A stretch of 64,000 nucleotides of DNA from assembly GCF_009917385.1 (NCBI RefSeq), contig NZ_QWLJ01000001.1, forward strand, positions 124,001-188,000, in the 5' to 3' direction. The notes under the pieces are model-generated. The model saw only the letters and a list, made by a program, of their open reading frames with translations, did not search any database and was not told where the DNA came from. Below, in pieces: positions 27,982 to 40,750 of this stretch (its first letter is position 1; each line of letters starts with the position of its first letter). The DNA is from Roseburia sp. 1XD42-34 (GTDB lineage: Bacteria > Bacillota > Bacilli > Bacillales > Amphibacillaceae). The position numbers and the translations under genes are program-made.

Positions 27982-28028
27982 GGTGGTTCCCCAAAAAAAC
28001 TAGAGTTAAAATTTTTAGGGGAACCACC
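27982..28028. repeat. Isolated 11-bp inverted repeat
   Basis: GGTGGTTCCCC (27982-27992) and GGGGAACCACC (28018-28028) are exact inverse complements around a 25-nt AT-rich loop. An open frame of 60 codons through it (27949-28131) lacks a ribosome binding site and is not accepted. No other feature was found in 27636-28144. Confidence 0.6.
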
Positions 28029-28144
28029 GATCGCTGGTAAGTTCCCCTGGATGAAGATAGTTTTGATACTTTATATTTGCGTTTTTTTCTTGTGCTATAA
28101 CAAGAAATGTTCGTTTACCAAATGTAAATAGAAGCTTATACGTA

Positions 28145-32633
<4,489 letters not shown>

Positions 32634-32672
32634 AATTTTAGCTCCTTTCTTTGCTGTTAGACACTTGCAAGA

Positions 32673-32684
32673 TGTACATGTACA
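32673..32684. promoter_or_regulatory. Palindrome in the permease-lacZ / araC divergent region
   Basis: Perfect 12-bp palindrome TGTACATGTACA 40 bp upstream of the permease start. Candidate binding site for the divergent AraC-type regulator or other factor; unproven. Confidence 0.35.
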
Positions 32685-32720
32685 ATGGGATTTGTTACTA
32701 TTAAAATAAGCAAACTATTT

Positions 32721-32736
32721 GTGGTTGCGCTTTCAT
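32721..32736. promoter_or_regulatory. cre-like site
   Basis: GTGGTTGCGCTTTCAT fits the cre consensus with two mismatches but a conserved CG core and right half. Located between the divergent permease-lacZ and araC genes, where CcpA control of a sugar locus would be expected. Confidence 0.35.
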
Positions 32737-32812
32737 TGTATCGATTATGATCAGTAAAGTGAATGTTCCCTTGTTGTTTGTTCTTGACATTATGTTGCAA
32801 GGAGGAATTTTA

Positions 32813-33706
32813 TTGTTTCATTCGATCGGCACTTTCCAAACAGATGAGCAACTGGCTAGTGATTTTTACATTTATGAATGTGGCTTTGAGGATGTAAAGC
32901 CAAGAGACCCATATCAATATCAGCCCATTGACTATTATCTAATTCATTACATTCTTGAAGGAGAAGGACTATTTTTTATTAATGATGAAGTACATCATTT
33001 AGGTGCAAAACAAGGGTTCATTATCCCGCCAAATACGAGAAATAATTATTATCCACTTGTAGGAAATCCATGGAGTTACCGTTGGATTGGCTTTAAAGGT
33101 GCTGCGTGTTATGATTTATTTTCACGATGTGGGTTATTAAGAAATACTGCTAATGGGGTGGAGAATTTCACGTATCGTTATGAAAATAAACGAAAAATGG
33201 ATAATCTATTTGCCAATGTGTTTACTTATTCTCAAAACAGAAAACCATATGCTGCGATTGGGGAAGCCTATCATATTATTAATCTATTAATCGAGCAATA
33301 TGAAGAAGAGATGCGATGTAGGATTACGCAAGGAGAGAAGTATGTAAAGTATGCAATTGATATAATTGAGAATAATTATGATCAGTCCACTTTTTCCGTA
33401 GAGCAGCTCGCGCAAATGATAAAAATTGAGCGCTCTTATTTGTATCGGTTGTTTAAGAAGTATTTAAATGTAAACCCAACACACTATATTGTTCAATATC
33501 GCATTAATAAGTCGACAGAACTGCTTAAGAGAAGCAGTTCAAGCATTGAAGAGATAGCATATTTAGTTGGTTTTAATAATCCTTCCCATTTTTCAAGACA
33601 GTTTTCAAAATGTAAAGGTGTATCGCCGTCCAAATATCGGTCTCAATTTAAAATTATTGATACGGGGCAGAGAAATCAAGAGAATAAGTTTCGTTCATCC
33701 ATCTGA
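32813..33706 (+). CDS. AraC-family transcriptional regulator
   Basis: 297 residues if started at TTG (32813), which lies 7 nt after AAGGAGG; an ATG 22 codons earlier has no ribosome binding site and would translate through it. N-terminal cupin-like sensor domain (about 30-110, IHYILEGEGLFFIND, PPNTRNNYYP) and two C-terminal AraC helix-turn-helix motifs (about 195-290: FSVEQLAQMIKIERSYLYRLFKKYL, SIEEIAYLVGFNNPSHFSRQFSK). Divergent from permease-lacZ and therefore their probable activator. Resembles MsmR/RafR-type sugar regulators. Confidence 0.9.
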   Translation: MFHSIGTFQTDEQLASDFYIYECGFEDVKPRDPYQYQPIDYYLIHYILEGEGLFFINDEVHHLGAKQGFIIPPNTRNNYYPLVGNPWSYRWIGFKGAACYDLFSRCGLLRNTANGVENFTYRYENKRKMDNLFANVFTYSQNRKPYAAIGEAYHIINLLIEQYEEEMRCRITQGEKYVKYAIDIIENNYDQSTFSVEQLAQMIKIERSYLYRLFKKYLNVNPTHYIVQYRINKSTELLKRSSSSIEEIAYLVGFNNPSHFSRQFSKCKGVSPSKYRSQFKIIDTGQRNQENKFRSSI

Positions 33707-33784
33707 TGAAGCATAAGCGCGTATCATACGTTTATTACACCACATTTATTAATTAAATTAATTAACAAATGTGGTGTTATTTAT

Positions 33785-33850
33785 TCGGCATATAAGGTGC
33801 CGTAAGAGCCTGCTTCGGGAGCTAAAGTAGCGCAAAAAGTCGGATAACGA
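33785..33850 (+). repeat. Repeat family C, copy C2 (left part only)
   Basis: CATATAAGGTGCCGTAAGAG, CTTCGGGAGCTAAAGTAGCG and CAAAAAGTCGGA correspond to the left third of C3 (41797-41980). Confidence 0.6.
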
Positions 33851-33876
33851 CATTTACATTCTCCAATCATTGAAGG

Positions 33877-34483
33877 TTATCTTTATGGATGCCTTGTAAG
33901 GTAATACTAATTAATGACAATGAAAACCAACTAGCTCTGCGACTATTCGATTATTTTGGTTTCCGCTCCAATGGCTTGTATACACAGTTTTTGACAGGGA
34001 AAAGAAACGCGTTTAACGCAATTATCGGATTGTCTTCTCGTTGTCCTATTTCGATATTTGATGAACCAACGATAGGAATGGACCAAGCATTACGTAATAA
34101 TTTTTACCGTGCTTTACTAAAGGATTATTTGGAAGTGCCACGTACTATCCTATTTTCAAGCCATCACTTAGAAGAGATTGAAGAACTGGTTGAATATGTT
34201 TTGTTACTAGATAAAGGAAAGAAACAAATCGATGAGTTAAAACATCAAGCTATTGGCTTAATGGTAGAACAAAGCTGATTTATCCATATATACAAGGGAT
34301 AACGGTGTTGTATCAAGAGAGTATGGGAACAGATACAATGTATGTTGTTGACAGAGCAAATGAAGCTAACGTGGAAAGTGCAAAGCGACTTGAATCAGTG
34401 TTACACCTGTTTCAGCTAGTGATATTTGTGTCTATGCAACCGGTTCAGAAAAAGGAGGGATAGATCGTGTTTATCAATGATGT
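33877..34483 (+). pseudogene. Decayed ABC transporter ATP-binding protein
   Basis: C-terminal half of an ABC ATPase spread over three frames. The longest piece (33889-34278) has IIGLSSRCPISIFDEPTIGM (Walker B) and TILFSSHHLEEIEELVEYVL (His switch), then a stop. Reading continues in another frame (YPYIQGITVLYQESMGTDTM) and then a third (PVSASDICVYATGSEKGGID). The N-terminal Walker A region is absent. At least two frameshifts plus a 5' deletion make this a pseudogene, most like the ATPase of GntR-linked YtrB-type exporters. Confidence 0.8.
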
Positions 34484-35115
34484 TTCACTTTATCAATTGT
34501 TTGGAAACAGTATTAATATAAACAAAAAAGCTATGTCGGTCTAATTTATGTGTCTTTAATGGTATGCAGCTTATTGCAGTGTTATTTGGAATCGATGGGG
34601 CAGTTTCATTTGGGATTTCGTTTGCATTTCCTTATAAAGAAGCTAAAAAAAATGTGGAGCAAGAAATAGACCCGTTTACCTATTTTGCCTATGATCGTAA
34701 CTGGGAAGAATTAGTTCCCTATCAACAAAAACAGTGGGAGTTTCCTGTTCCACAAAAAGTAACTGTAACATCTGATAATAATATGGGAAACAAAAGACAA
34801 ATGATTTACAAAATCAAGTGGTGGTGGTTATTTTCAATCACCATTTTTCGTTAATGGAATTGACATCCAGCCGTATTTAGAAGATAAACCACTCCAGAGA
34901 GTTTCTCTTCACGGTGATCAACTCGCCATTCAAAAATCTAAAGAAACAGAAGTAACCTTCTATATTTTAGATAGGGAGCTACCTTTTAAACAATTTTCTA
35001 AAAAGAGTTTTTCCACTGATTCAAAGTTCTTAGGTGGTTAGAATGTTATTTTAATCCGAGTTGGCAAAGACGTCGAGGTCGAATTAACAGAGGATGTTGC
35101 TTACTTAGATGAATA
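34484..35115 (+). pseudogene. Decayed membrane protein next to the ABC ATPase remnant
   Basis: Begins GTGTTTATCAATGATGTTTC directly at the end of the ATPase remnant (FINDVSLYQLFG), breaks frame, then continues as a 96-codon piece at 34564-34854 (LIAVLFGIDGAVSFGISFAF and an acidic soluble segment) and later as short pieces ending in DVEVELTEDVAYLDE. Probably the partner membrane protein of the ABC system. A terminator follows at 35131. Confidence 0.65.
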
Positions 35116-35130
35116 AACACACACTAGATA

Positions 35131-35158
35131 AGTCTCCAATTTGGGCGGAGACTTTTTT
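35131..35158 (+). terminator. Terminator after the pseudogene pair
   Basis: AGTCTCC / GGAGACT (7 bp) with a 9-nt loop and five T's. It has survived although the genes before it are broken. Confidence 0.85.
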
Positions 35159-35410
35159 GGTTTGTATAATATGGGGAAACCATAGCTGCTTTATACACGG
35201 AAATTGATGTCTGAAAATTAAGTTAATTAATGCGGAGTGATTATCATATTGCTTTGTTAGCTATTTGCTACTTCTTACCTACGGATCAAGGGTATTTCTG
35301 TAAATAAATATAGGCTAAAGTTCCTCTTAAAACAAGGTTTTTAATACTATATAATGGAAGTAATATAGAAGATAGTTGTAGTTGGGAAAAAGAAGTGCTG
35401 AGGTGAAGAG

Positions 35411-35830
35411 ATGGAATCATTGCATTGGATTAATAGCCAAATAACCAGAACGCAAAATTCACTATATATGCTAAATCTTCAATTGGAAGATAAGCGAAGA
35501 GAATTAGAGCGCCTTGCATTAGCACAATCAAATTTACAAGACCGCCAGGAAGAATTTAGACAGCATATATCCTGGTGTACTACTCCTGAATTGACGGATA
35601 ATACATGGGCAGGGTATTTAGCTGATCAATATCAGCAGTGGAGAGAAAATAAACTGAAGAAAAGTTATGTGGATTTATACAATCACCAATTAGTAGAAAC
35701 GATGGAACAACTCAACAATAAAATTAGAGAAATAAAGCAATCAATCATTGATATTCGAATGGATTTATCAGCTCATAACCATATATTAGACGATTTATAC
35801 GGTAAACAGCGAAGGGAGTTAATGAATTAA
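35411..35830 (+). CDS. ywqH: YwqH-like protein (DUF5082), LXG toxin partner
   Basis: 139 residues, mostly charged alpha-helix in two long segments (about 5-50 and 85-139). This is the DUF5082 pattern of YwqH, a small helical partner of LXG toxins exported by the type VII (Esx/Yuk) secretion system. GAGGTG precedes the ATG. Its stop codon overlaps the next start by one base. First gene of a three-gene unit followed by YwqI-like and LXG genes. Confidence 0.8.
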   Translation: MESLHWINSQITRTQNSLYMLNLQLEDKRRELERLALAQSNLQDRQEEFRQHISWCTTPELTDNTWAGYLADQYQQWRENKLKKSYVDLYNHQLVETMEQLNNKIREIKQSIIDIRMDLSAHNHILDDLYGKQRRELMN

Positions 35831-36111
35831 TGAGTGAAGAAATAAAAATAGCACATGAACCCATACAAAAAACAATTACAAAACTCGAAATGATTACACA
35901 ACAACTTAGCTCGGATGTTACAAATGGACATGTAGGGGATAATACGCTCGATATGACCACAAAACTGGAAGAATTGAATTACTTGCTAGAGGGTGTTTTG
36001 GCTTCTTATCAAGCAATACTATTGGAGCATAGCAAATCAACAATGGATGCGGTTGATCAGTTTATTGAATCAGAACAATCTATTGCCTCATCGATACAGT
36101 TTATAAAGTAA
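35830..36111 (+). CDS. ywqI: YwqI-like protein (DUF5344), LXG toxin partner
   Basis: 93 residues, a WXG100-sized helical hairpin protein of the DUF5344/YwqI type (SEEIKIAHEPIQKTITKLEM at the N-terminus). Such proteins bind the helical LXG domain and help target the toxin to the type VII secretion apparatus. It overlaps ywqH and precedes the LXG gene by 46 bp. Confidence 0.8.
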   Translation: MSEEIKIAHEPIQKTITKLEMITQQLSSDVTNGHVGDNTLDMTTKLEELNYLLEGVLASYQAILLEHSKSTMDAVDQFIESEQSIASSIQFIK

Positions 36112-36157
36112 AGGTAGAAATCGCACTCCTTATCCCCTTTATTAGGAGGTTTTTTTC

Positions 36158-36835
36158 ATGAAAGTGTTACATAAAGAAGGAATGGTGGATTATATAGAGG
36201 ACTGCACCCATAAAGCAGTTGGAATACAACAACAGATAAAAGCTATTTTGCAAGCTGTCAAAAAAATTGTTGCATTGAAAGAAGCTTTAAAGGGAAAAGG
36301 CGGGAATGCAATTCGTTCTTTTTATGTAGACGTTCATGAGCCTTTTTTGATTTATATGGATCATTTTTTAACCTCATATCAACAAACATTACAGCAAATG
36401 AAAAACGCTGTGCAATCCTTTGAGCCGGACAAGAAGGGTTTTTTTCACCAGTCATTTTTTGAACAGGACTTAGAGCAGGGGGTCAGAAAGCTTGAATACG
36501 TCATACAGAGTATTACGCATGAAGCCAATGCAGAGCTTATGAAAATACAAGATATCGTTCAGCTTCCGTTATTAGATGATGAAGAACTGTTACATCGGAT
36601 ATGGCAAGCGAAAAATAGAAAAAATAATATAATTGATCAGTTATATACTTTGGATCAGTCCCAAACAAAAGCATTGGATCCGCTTATCCAAGATTTGATG
36701 AAAATGAAAAATTATCTAACTGACATGCAGCATATCTTTCCTCCAGCTAACACATCTATTACTGAGTACGAAAAAATAAAATTAAAAAATGTGGAAAATT
36801 ATGAGGAAATAGCGGAGAGAAGCCGATTTAGATAA
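36158..36835 (+). CDS. LXG-domain protein lacking a toxin domain (truncated YwqJ-like)
   Basis: 225 residues. Almost the whole protein is the helical LXG export domain, with the signature LKGKGGNAIRSFYVDVHEPF near residues 47-66. AGGAGG precedes the ATG. LXG toxins normally carry a 100-300 residue catalytic C-terminus followed by an immunity gene. Here the frame stops at NYEEIAERSRFR and neither toxin nor immunity gene follows (36836-37317 is non-coding). Likely a remnant or a toxin-less decoy. No yukE/essC-type machinery is in the window. Confidence 0.8.
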   Translation: MKVLHKEGMVDYIEDCTHKAVGIQQQIKAILQAVKKIVALKEALKGKGGNAIRSFYVDVHEPFLIYMDHFLTSYQQTLQQMKNAVQSFEPDKKGFFHQSFFEQDLEQGVRKLEYVIQSITHEANAELMKIQDIVQLPLLDDEELLHRIWQAKNRKNNIIDQLYTLDQSQTKALDPLIQDLMKMKNYLTDMQHIFPPANTSITEYEKIKLKNVENYEEIAERSRFR

Positions 36836-36976
36836 GGATATGATAAAACAGCGAGTAGTGATAACGTCTAAAAGTAAAATTTACTGAACAAGTAAATTTA
36901 AATTGCTATTTCATTTTGAAAACAAGCTCTTTTTTATAGTCCAGTCATGTGTCAGCGCTACAAAAGCTTAACCGTT

Positions 36977-37035
36977 ATGTGACGGCGCCGTAAGAAATCC
37001 ATTTGTTTTACGTAGTAGTTAAATGTGACGGCGCC
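36977..37035 (+). repeat. Duplicated ATGTGACGGCGCC motif
   Basis: ATGTGACGGCGCC occurs at 36977-36989 and 37023-37035; the first forms a longer palindrome ACGGCGCCGT. It lies in the non-coding stretch after the truncated LXG gene. No other feature was recognised in 36836-37317. Confidence 0.6.
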
Positions 37036-37317
37036 TTATTTGACAGAGCAAAGGTTTAATTAGCAGTTAGATTACGTTAATTTTTTAATATCCTTAGGTG
37101 TCGAAAGAAAATACTTAAAGATTACTTTATCCATAGTATGGTTATAAGGTGAGAGTTCGATTATAATTTTTTTAATTTAATTAAAATTAAAACTATAATA
37201 CACCGCCAATTATTTTGCGAATTGCTTTAATTTGCAAGGTGGTTCATGTGCCAAATCAATACAGCTGAGGGTTGAACTTGTAAGATGCGTGAAATATTCG
37301 TGTAGGAGGATCTTTCA

Positions 37318-37545
37318 TTGGATGCTGAGATTGGTGTGATTGGTTTAGGAACAGTGGGAGTATGACATTGTGTCAGCTAGCTAAGCGAGGGGTACCTACA
37401 ATAGAATTTGAACGATTTTGAATTGGTCATGATCGATCAGCAGCAGGAGGGAGAAGCAAGAATTTTTGCACGGGGTATATAAGGAGGGAGCTAGAAAAAG
37501 AAACCAGTAAACCACTATTATTAGTGAGGACGGGTTTTTGGACGC
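37318..37545 (+). pseudogene. N-terminal remnant of an FAD-dependent MSOX/SolA-like oxidase
   Basis: TTG start after GGAGGATCTTTCA. The reading IGVIGLGTVG, then QLAKRGVPTI after a frameshift, is an FAD-binding Rossmann motif; IGHDRSAAGG and further short pieces resemble monomeric sarcosine/N-methyltryptophan oxidases. Several frameshifts and stops occur within 230 bp, and the catalytic remainder is deleted: the sequence runs straight into an unrelated NhaC remnant. Confidence 0.65.
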
Positions 37546-37975
37546 TGTTATAGATCCGTTAACGAAAAAAGTGAAAAAGAGGGGCACAGCCATGCTATCT
37601 GCTTTGTTCCCTATTTTTTTATTATTTATTTTCTCAGGGGGATTCCTATGGTGGGGCAATCCTTATTCCCGAATTGTTTAAAAAACCAATTTCTTAGGGC
37701 TGGAATGGGTGCACAAACCTTATCAAGAAGTATAGAGGACGTTGGTACTATGATGGCATCGTTCATACCATGTGGAGGTCAGGGGCATTTTATATAATAA
37801 TAACACTAGGAATTCCCATTTTTGTAAGTCGTGGCTTTGCATTGTGGAATAAGATGGGATACTTACCGGCAGCTATTGCCATTATCTTAGCATTTACTGG
37901 AATTGGCGTTTTACATTGAATAAGGAAGAGATAGAAGCCACTTTAAACGATGCTGAGTTTAAGCAGGTCGTTTAA
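37546..37975 (+). pseudogene. C-terminal remnant of a Na+/H+ antiporter NhaC
   Basis: Pieces in different frames: DAVIDPLTKKVKKRGTAMLS, IPELFKKPIS, RAGMGAQTLSRSIEDVGTMM with ASFIP, then GIPIFVSRGFALWN and EEIEATLNDAEFKQVV ending in TAA. The conserved NhaC segment LSR(S/T)xEDxGT is clear. The middle is deleted and frames shift at least three times, so the gene is dead. Confidence 0.7.
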
Positions 37976-38047
37976 TGGATTTAATTTACAAAAAGAATAA
38001 AATGTGTATCATAGGGATTATGTATAAATGTCGTTAGGAGGGACTGG

Positions 38048-38449
38048 ATGAAAAAGGGATTATTGCATCATGTAGAAATCAACGTATCTGATTTAACCAA
38101 CAGTATACAGTTTTGGGGATGGCTACTGGAGGAGCTTGGATATTCCGTATATCAACAATGGGATACCGGGCAAAGCTGGAAAATAGCAGATACATATCTT
38201 GTATTCGTGCAGACAGATAAAAAGTTTATAACTAATGGATTTCACCGTCGTAGAGTAGGGTTGAATCATTTAGCATTTTACGGAGAATCAAAAAAGCAAA
38301 TTGATGAGATTACAGAACAAATAGTTGCTAGAGGAATTCCGATTTTATATGAAGATAAGCACCCTCATGCTGGAGGACCTAGTCATTATGCAGTATTTTT
38401 TGAAGATCCCGATCGGATAAAAGTAGAAGTCGTTGCCTCGGTAGAGTGA
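38048..38449 (+). CDS. VOC family (glyoxalase-like) protein
   Basis: 133 residues, vicinal oxygen chelate fold with two beta-alpha-beta3 halves. HHVEINVSDL (7-16) provides the first metal-ligand His, LNHLAFYGES (about 76-85) the second, and YAVFFEDPDRIKVEVV (about 114-129) the third Glu position. Ligands suggest a metal enzyme, but the substrate (glyoxalase, dioxygenase or antibiotic-modifying type) cannot be assigned. AGGAGG precedes the ATG. Single gene. Confidence 0.88.
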   Translation: MKKGLLHHVEINVSDLTNSIQFWGWLLEELGYSVYQQWDTGQSWKIADTYLVFVQTDKKFITNGFHRRRVGLNHLAFYGESKKQIDEITEQIVARGIPILYEDKHPHAGGPSHYAVFFEDPDRIKVEVVASVE

Positions 38450-38504
38450 GATAATGGAGAGGCTCCACTTGTTTATCGCTAACTGAGTATTGCACTTTTA
38501 TTCA

Positions 38505-38560
38505 TTTGCATGCAATAATAGAAGGAACCTTCCATCAGTGGGGACTTTTATCTCCTTAAT
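38505..38560 (-). repeat. Repeat family C, copy C6 (fragment)
   Basis: GGAACCTTCCATCAGTGGGG followed by ACTTTTATCTCC matches the right end of C elements in inverse orientation. Homology is lost after about 55 bp. Confidence 0.45.
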
Positions 38561-38724
38561 TGTTATTCCAAGGGTCCAGCTGCAAGACCTTTGGACGATT
38601 CGGACATGCGAGTTGCAGTTGATTCTTCCAGCTATTCTACTGGAGTCTACCTCGTTGATGGGAGAAGTAGTCTAACTGCACGTTGTTGCATGCAGGATAA
38701 GAAACTTTAGTTAGGGATGAAAAA

Positions 38725-39921
38725 ATGAGGAAAGAAATAACGTTACAAGTAAACGATAGCCATATAAAGCAATTGCGGCAAGGGTATCCGCTAATACATC
38801 AAGAAGCAGTACAGCCGCAACAATTACCAGAAGAAGGAGCTGTTGTCGAGCTAGTTGATTCAAAGCAGCGCTTTTTTGCTAGAGGCTATTATGGGAAGCA
38901 AAATAAGGGAATTGGCTGGGTGCTAACTTATCATAAAAATGAAATGGTAAACGCAAAGCTATTTCAGTCAAAAATATTCACGGCTATCAACAAGCGGCAA
39001 GGCTTTTATCAATCAGAGGATACGAATGCGTTTCGAGTTTTTAATGGAGAGGGAGATGGCATAGGCGGACTAACGATCGATTATTTTGCAGGGTATTACT
39101 TGATTAATTGGTACAGCGAAGGAATTTATTCTTTTAAAGATGATGTAGTAAGGGCTTTGGACGTATTGGGTAATTATTATGCGATCTACGAGAAAAAGAG
39201 ATTTCATACGCAAGGAAAGTATGTAGAAGATGACGATTTTGTTAAAGGAGAGCGCGGTTCATTTCCGATTATTGTAAAAGAAAATGGCATGCATTATGCT
39301 GTTTACTTAAACGATGGGGCAATGACGGGAGTTTTTCTGGATCAACGAGATGTTCGAAAGGCGATTCGTGATACCTATGCAAAAGGTAAGCGTATGTTAA
39401 ATACATTTTCTTATACAGGTGCTTTCTCTGTTGCGGCCGCTTTAGGCGGAGCAGAAAAGACGACAAGTGTGGACTTGGCGAAACGGAGCAAGCCGAAAAC
39501 TATTGAGCAGTTTAGTGTAAATGGCATTGATTTTGATCAGCATGAAATTATCGTTATGGATGTGTTCGATTATTTTAAATATGCACGGAGAAAACAGTTG
39601 CAATACGATCTCGTAATAGTTGATCCGCCTAGTTTTGCACGGTCCAAAAAGCGTACGTTTAGTACATCGAAAGATTATCCTGCCTTACTTACAGATGTAA
39701 TTTCGATTACCAAAGATCAGGGAATCATTGTTGCTTCAACAAATAATGCTAGCTTAGGGATGAAAAAATTCAAAGGCTTTATCAGGCAAGCGTGTCAGAA
39801 ATCGCAAGCGAATTATAAAGTTCTTGAACAATTTCAGTTACCATCAGACTTTCAAACGAATGAACGGTTTATCCAAAGTAATTATCTGAAGGTATGCATT
39901 ATTCAAATACAGAAAAAATAA
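38725..39921 (+). CDS. Class I SAM-dependent rRNA methyltransferase (RlmI-like)
   Basis: 398 residues. N-terminal PUA RNA-binding domain (about 1-75), an EEHB-like linker, and a Rossmann methyltransferase: FSYTGAFSVAAALGGA (about 226-241, motif I), VDLAKRS (motif II) and VDPPSFARSKK (about 306-316, motif IV DPPSF). Related to Escherichia coli RlmI (23S m5C1962) and Bacillus YwbD; the exact target base is inferred from family. Single gene. Confidence 0.92.
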   Translation: MRKEITLQVNDSHIKQLRQGYPLIHQEAVQPQQLPEEGAVVELVDSKQRFFARGYYGKQNKGIGWVLTYHKNEMVNAKLFQSKIFTAINKRQGFYQSEDTNAFRVFNGEGDGIGGLTIDYFAGYYLINWYSEGIYSFKDDVVRALDVLGNYYAIYEKKRFHTQGKYVEDDDFVKGERGSFPIIVKENGMHYAVYLNDGAMTGVFLDQRDVRKAIRDTYAKGKRMLNTFSYTGAFSVAAALGGAEKTTSVDLAKRSKPKTIEQFSVNGIDFDQHEIIVMDVFDYFKYARRKQLQYDLVIVDPPSFARSKKRTFSTSKDYPALLTDVISITKDQGIIVASTNNASLGMKKFKGFIRQACQKSQANYKVLEQFQLPSDFQTNERFIQSNYLKVCIIQIQKK

Positions 39922-39942
39922 GTAGCCAAGCACCGTTCTGTT

Positions 39943-40211
39943 CAAAGATAAGAAAGTATAAAATGAGGTGCTTGTGGATAATGAAATAACCGAATAGTCA
40001 CGTCCGGATCCATCGCTCAGCAACTAGTTGACTTCACGAAATCGCCCTACGATAAGTCATCAGCGGTTCGTGGTGAATAGGATGGCCGAAAAAACGGGCT
40101 TACCGCTCAGGCGTCAGCATACCCCTTTTTTAGTGGCATGGTTCCTAAAACTTTAGTTGATTCGTTCCAGTTGCTACATTGCTAAACGGGCGCTTGTTCC
40201 TTTGTTATAGT
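39943..40211 (+). repeat. Repeat family B, copy B5 (full length)
   Basis: AGATAAGAAAGTATAAAATG at the left, CACGTCCGG, GACTTCACGAAATCGCCCTACG, the GCCGA...CGTCAGC hairpin, CCTAAAACTTTAGTTGATTCG and the end TTCCTTTGTTATAGTA. It lies 20 bp after the methyltransferase gene. Confidence 0.85.
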
Positions 40212-40248
40212 AAAAATCCCCCACCATTTTAGTGATGGGGGATTTTTT
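40212..40248 (+). terminator. Strong terminator after repeat B5
   Basis: AAAATCCCCCACCAT / ATGGGGGATTTT with a short loop and T-run, probably the original terminator of the methyltransferase gene now separated from it by B5. Confidence 0.8.
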
Positions 40249-40274
40249 AATTCGGGCTATGTTCAATTCCCAAA

Positions 40275-40436
40275 GTTGCCTGCATAAGGGGCGAATTCGC
40301 ACCAATTTTGCCTGAAGTTGCTCGCGTAGGGATTGAATTCGCACCAGCCTTGCTTGAAGTTGCTCGCGTGAGGATTAAATCCGCACTAGCCTTGCTTGAA
40401 GTTGCTCGCATAGAGAGAGATGGAAGTTGCTCATCC
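40275..40436 (+). repeat. 42-bp tandem repeat array
   Basis: Three full 42-bp units (40275-40316, 40317-40358, 40359-40400) starting GTTGC(C/T)(T/C)GC and containing (G)AATTCGCACCA...TTGC(C/T)TGAA, then a shortened unit (40401-40425) and the beginning of another. Units differ at a few positions. No coding frame is maintained and there are no spacers, so it is not CRISPR. Confidence 0.85.
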
Positions 40437-40647
40437 TTAGCGCATTGATGCTAAAATGTTGCCCTTCAAACCTGAAAGGTCGCTAATGCAATCAAAATAT
40501 AATTGCTAAGTTTCATCCAATCCAATCTCCCTGAGTGCCAAGTATGAACTGAAGACATGCCTATAGGGAGAAAAAATCCCAATTCATGAAATATCTAAAA
40601 TGGTGTTCTCAGTAGCTAATTGATGTACATGTATCTAAACAAACAAT

Positions 40648-40724
40648 TTTCATTTAGCTTCATTTTCTTTATAATATAATGTATAACTATTGTATGTTTA
40701 TTAATTTTAGTGCATAATAATGCA
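40648..40724 (+). promoter_or_regulatory. argF promoter and ARG box
   Basis: Promoter candidate TTTCAT (40648-40653), 16-bp spacer, TATAAT (40670-40675). Downstream, TGCATAATAATGCA (40711-40724) fits the ArgR/AhrC consensus TGNATWWWWATNCA exactly, 26 bp before the argF start, consistent with arginine repression. Confidence 0.6.
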
Positions 40725-40750
40725 TAATATATTTAAAAGGCGGCGATAAA

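Noticed and set aside
27949..28131. 60-codon frame across the 11-bp inverted repeat
   Set aside because: No ribosome binding site; openness comes from the AT-rich loop and flanks.
40275..40436. CRISPR array
   Set aside because: Units are contiguous 42-mers without spacers, are not palindromic, and no cas gene is in the window.
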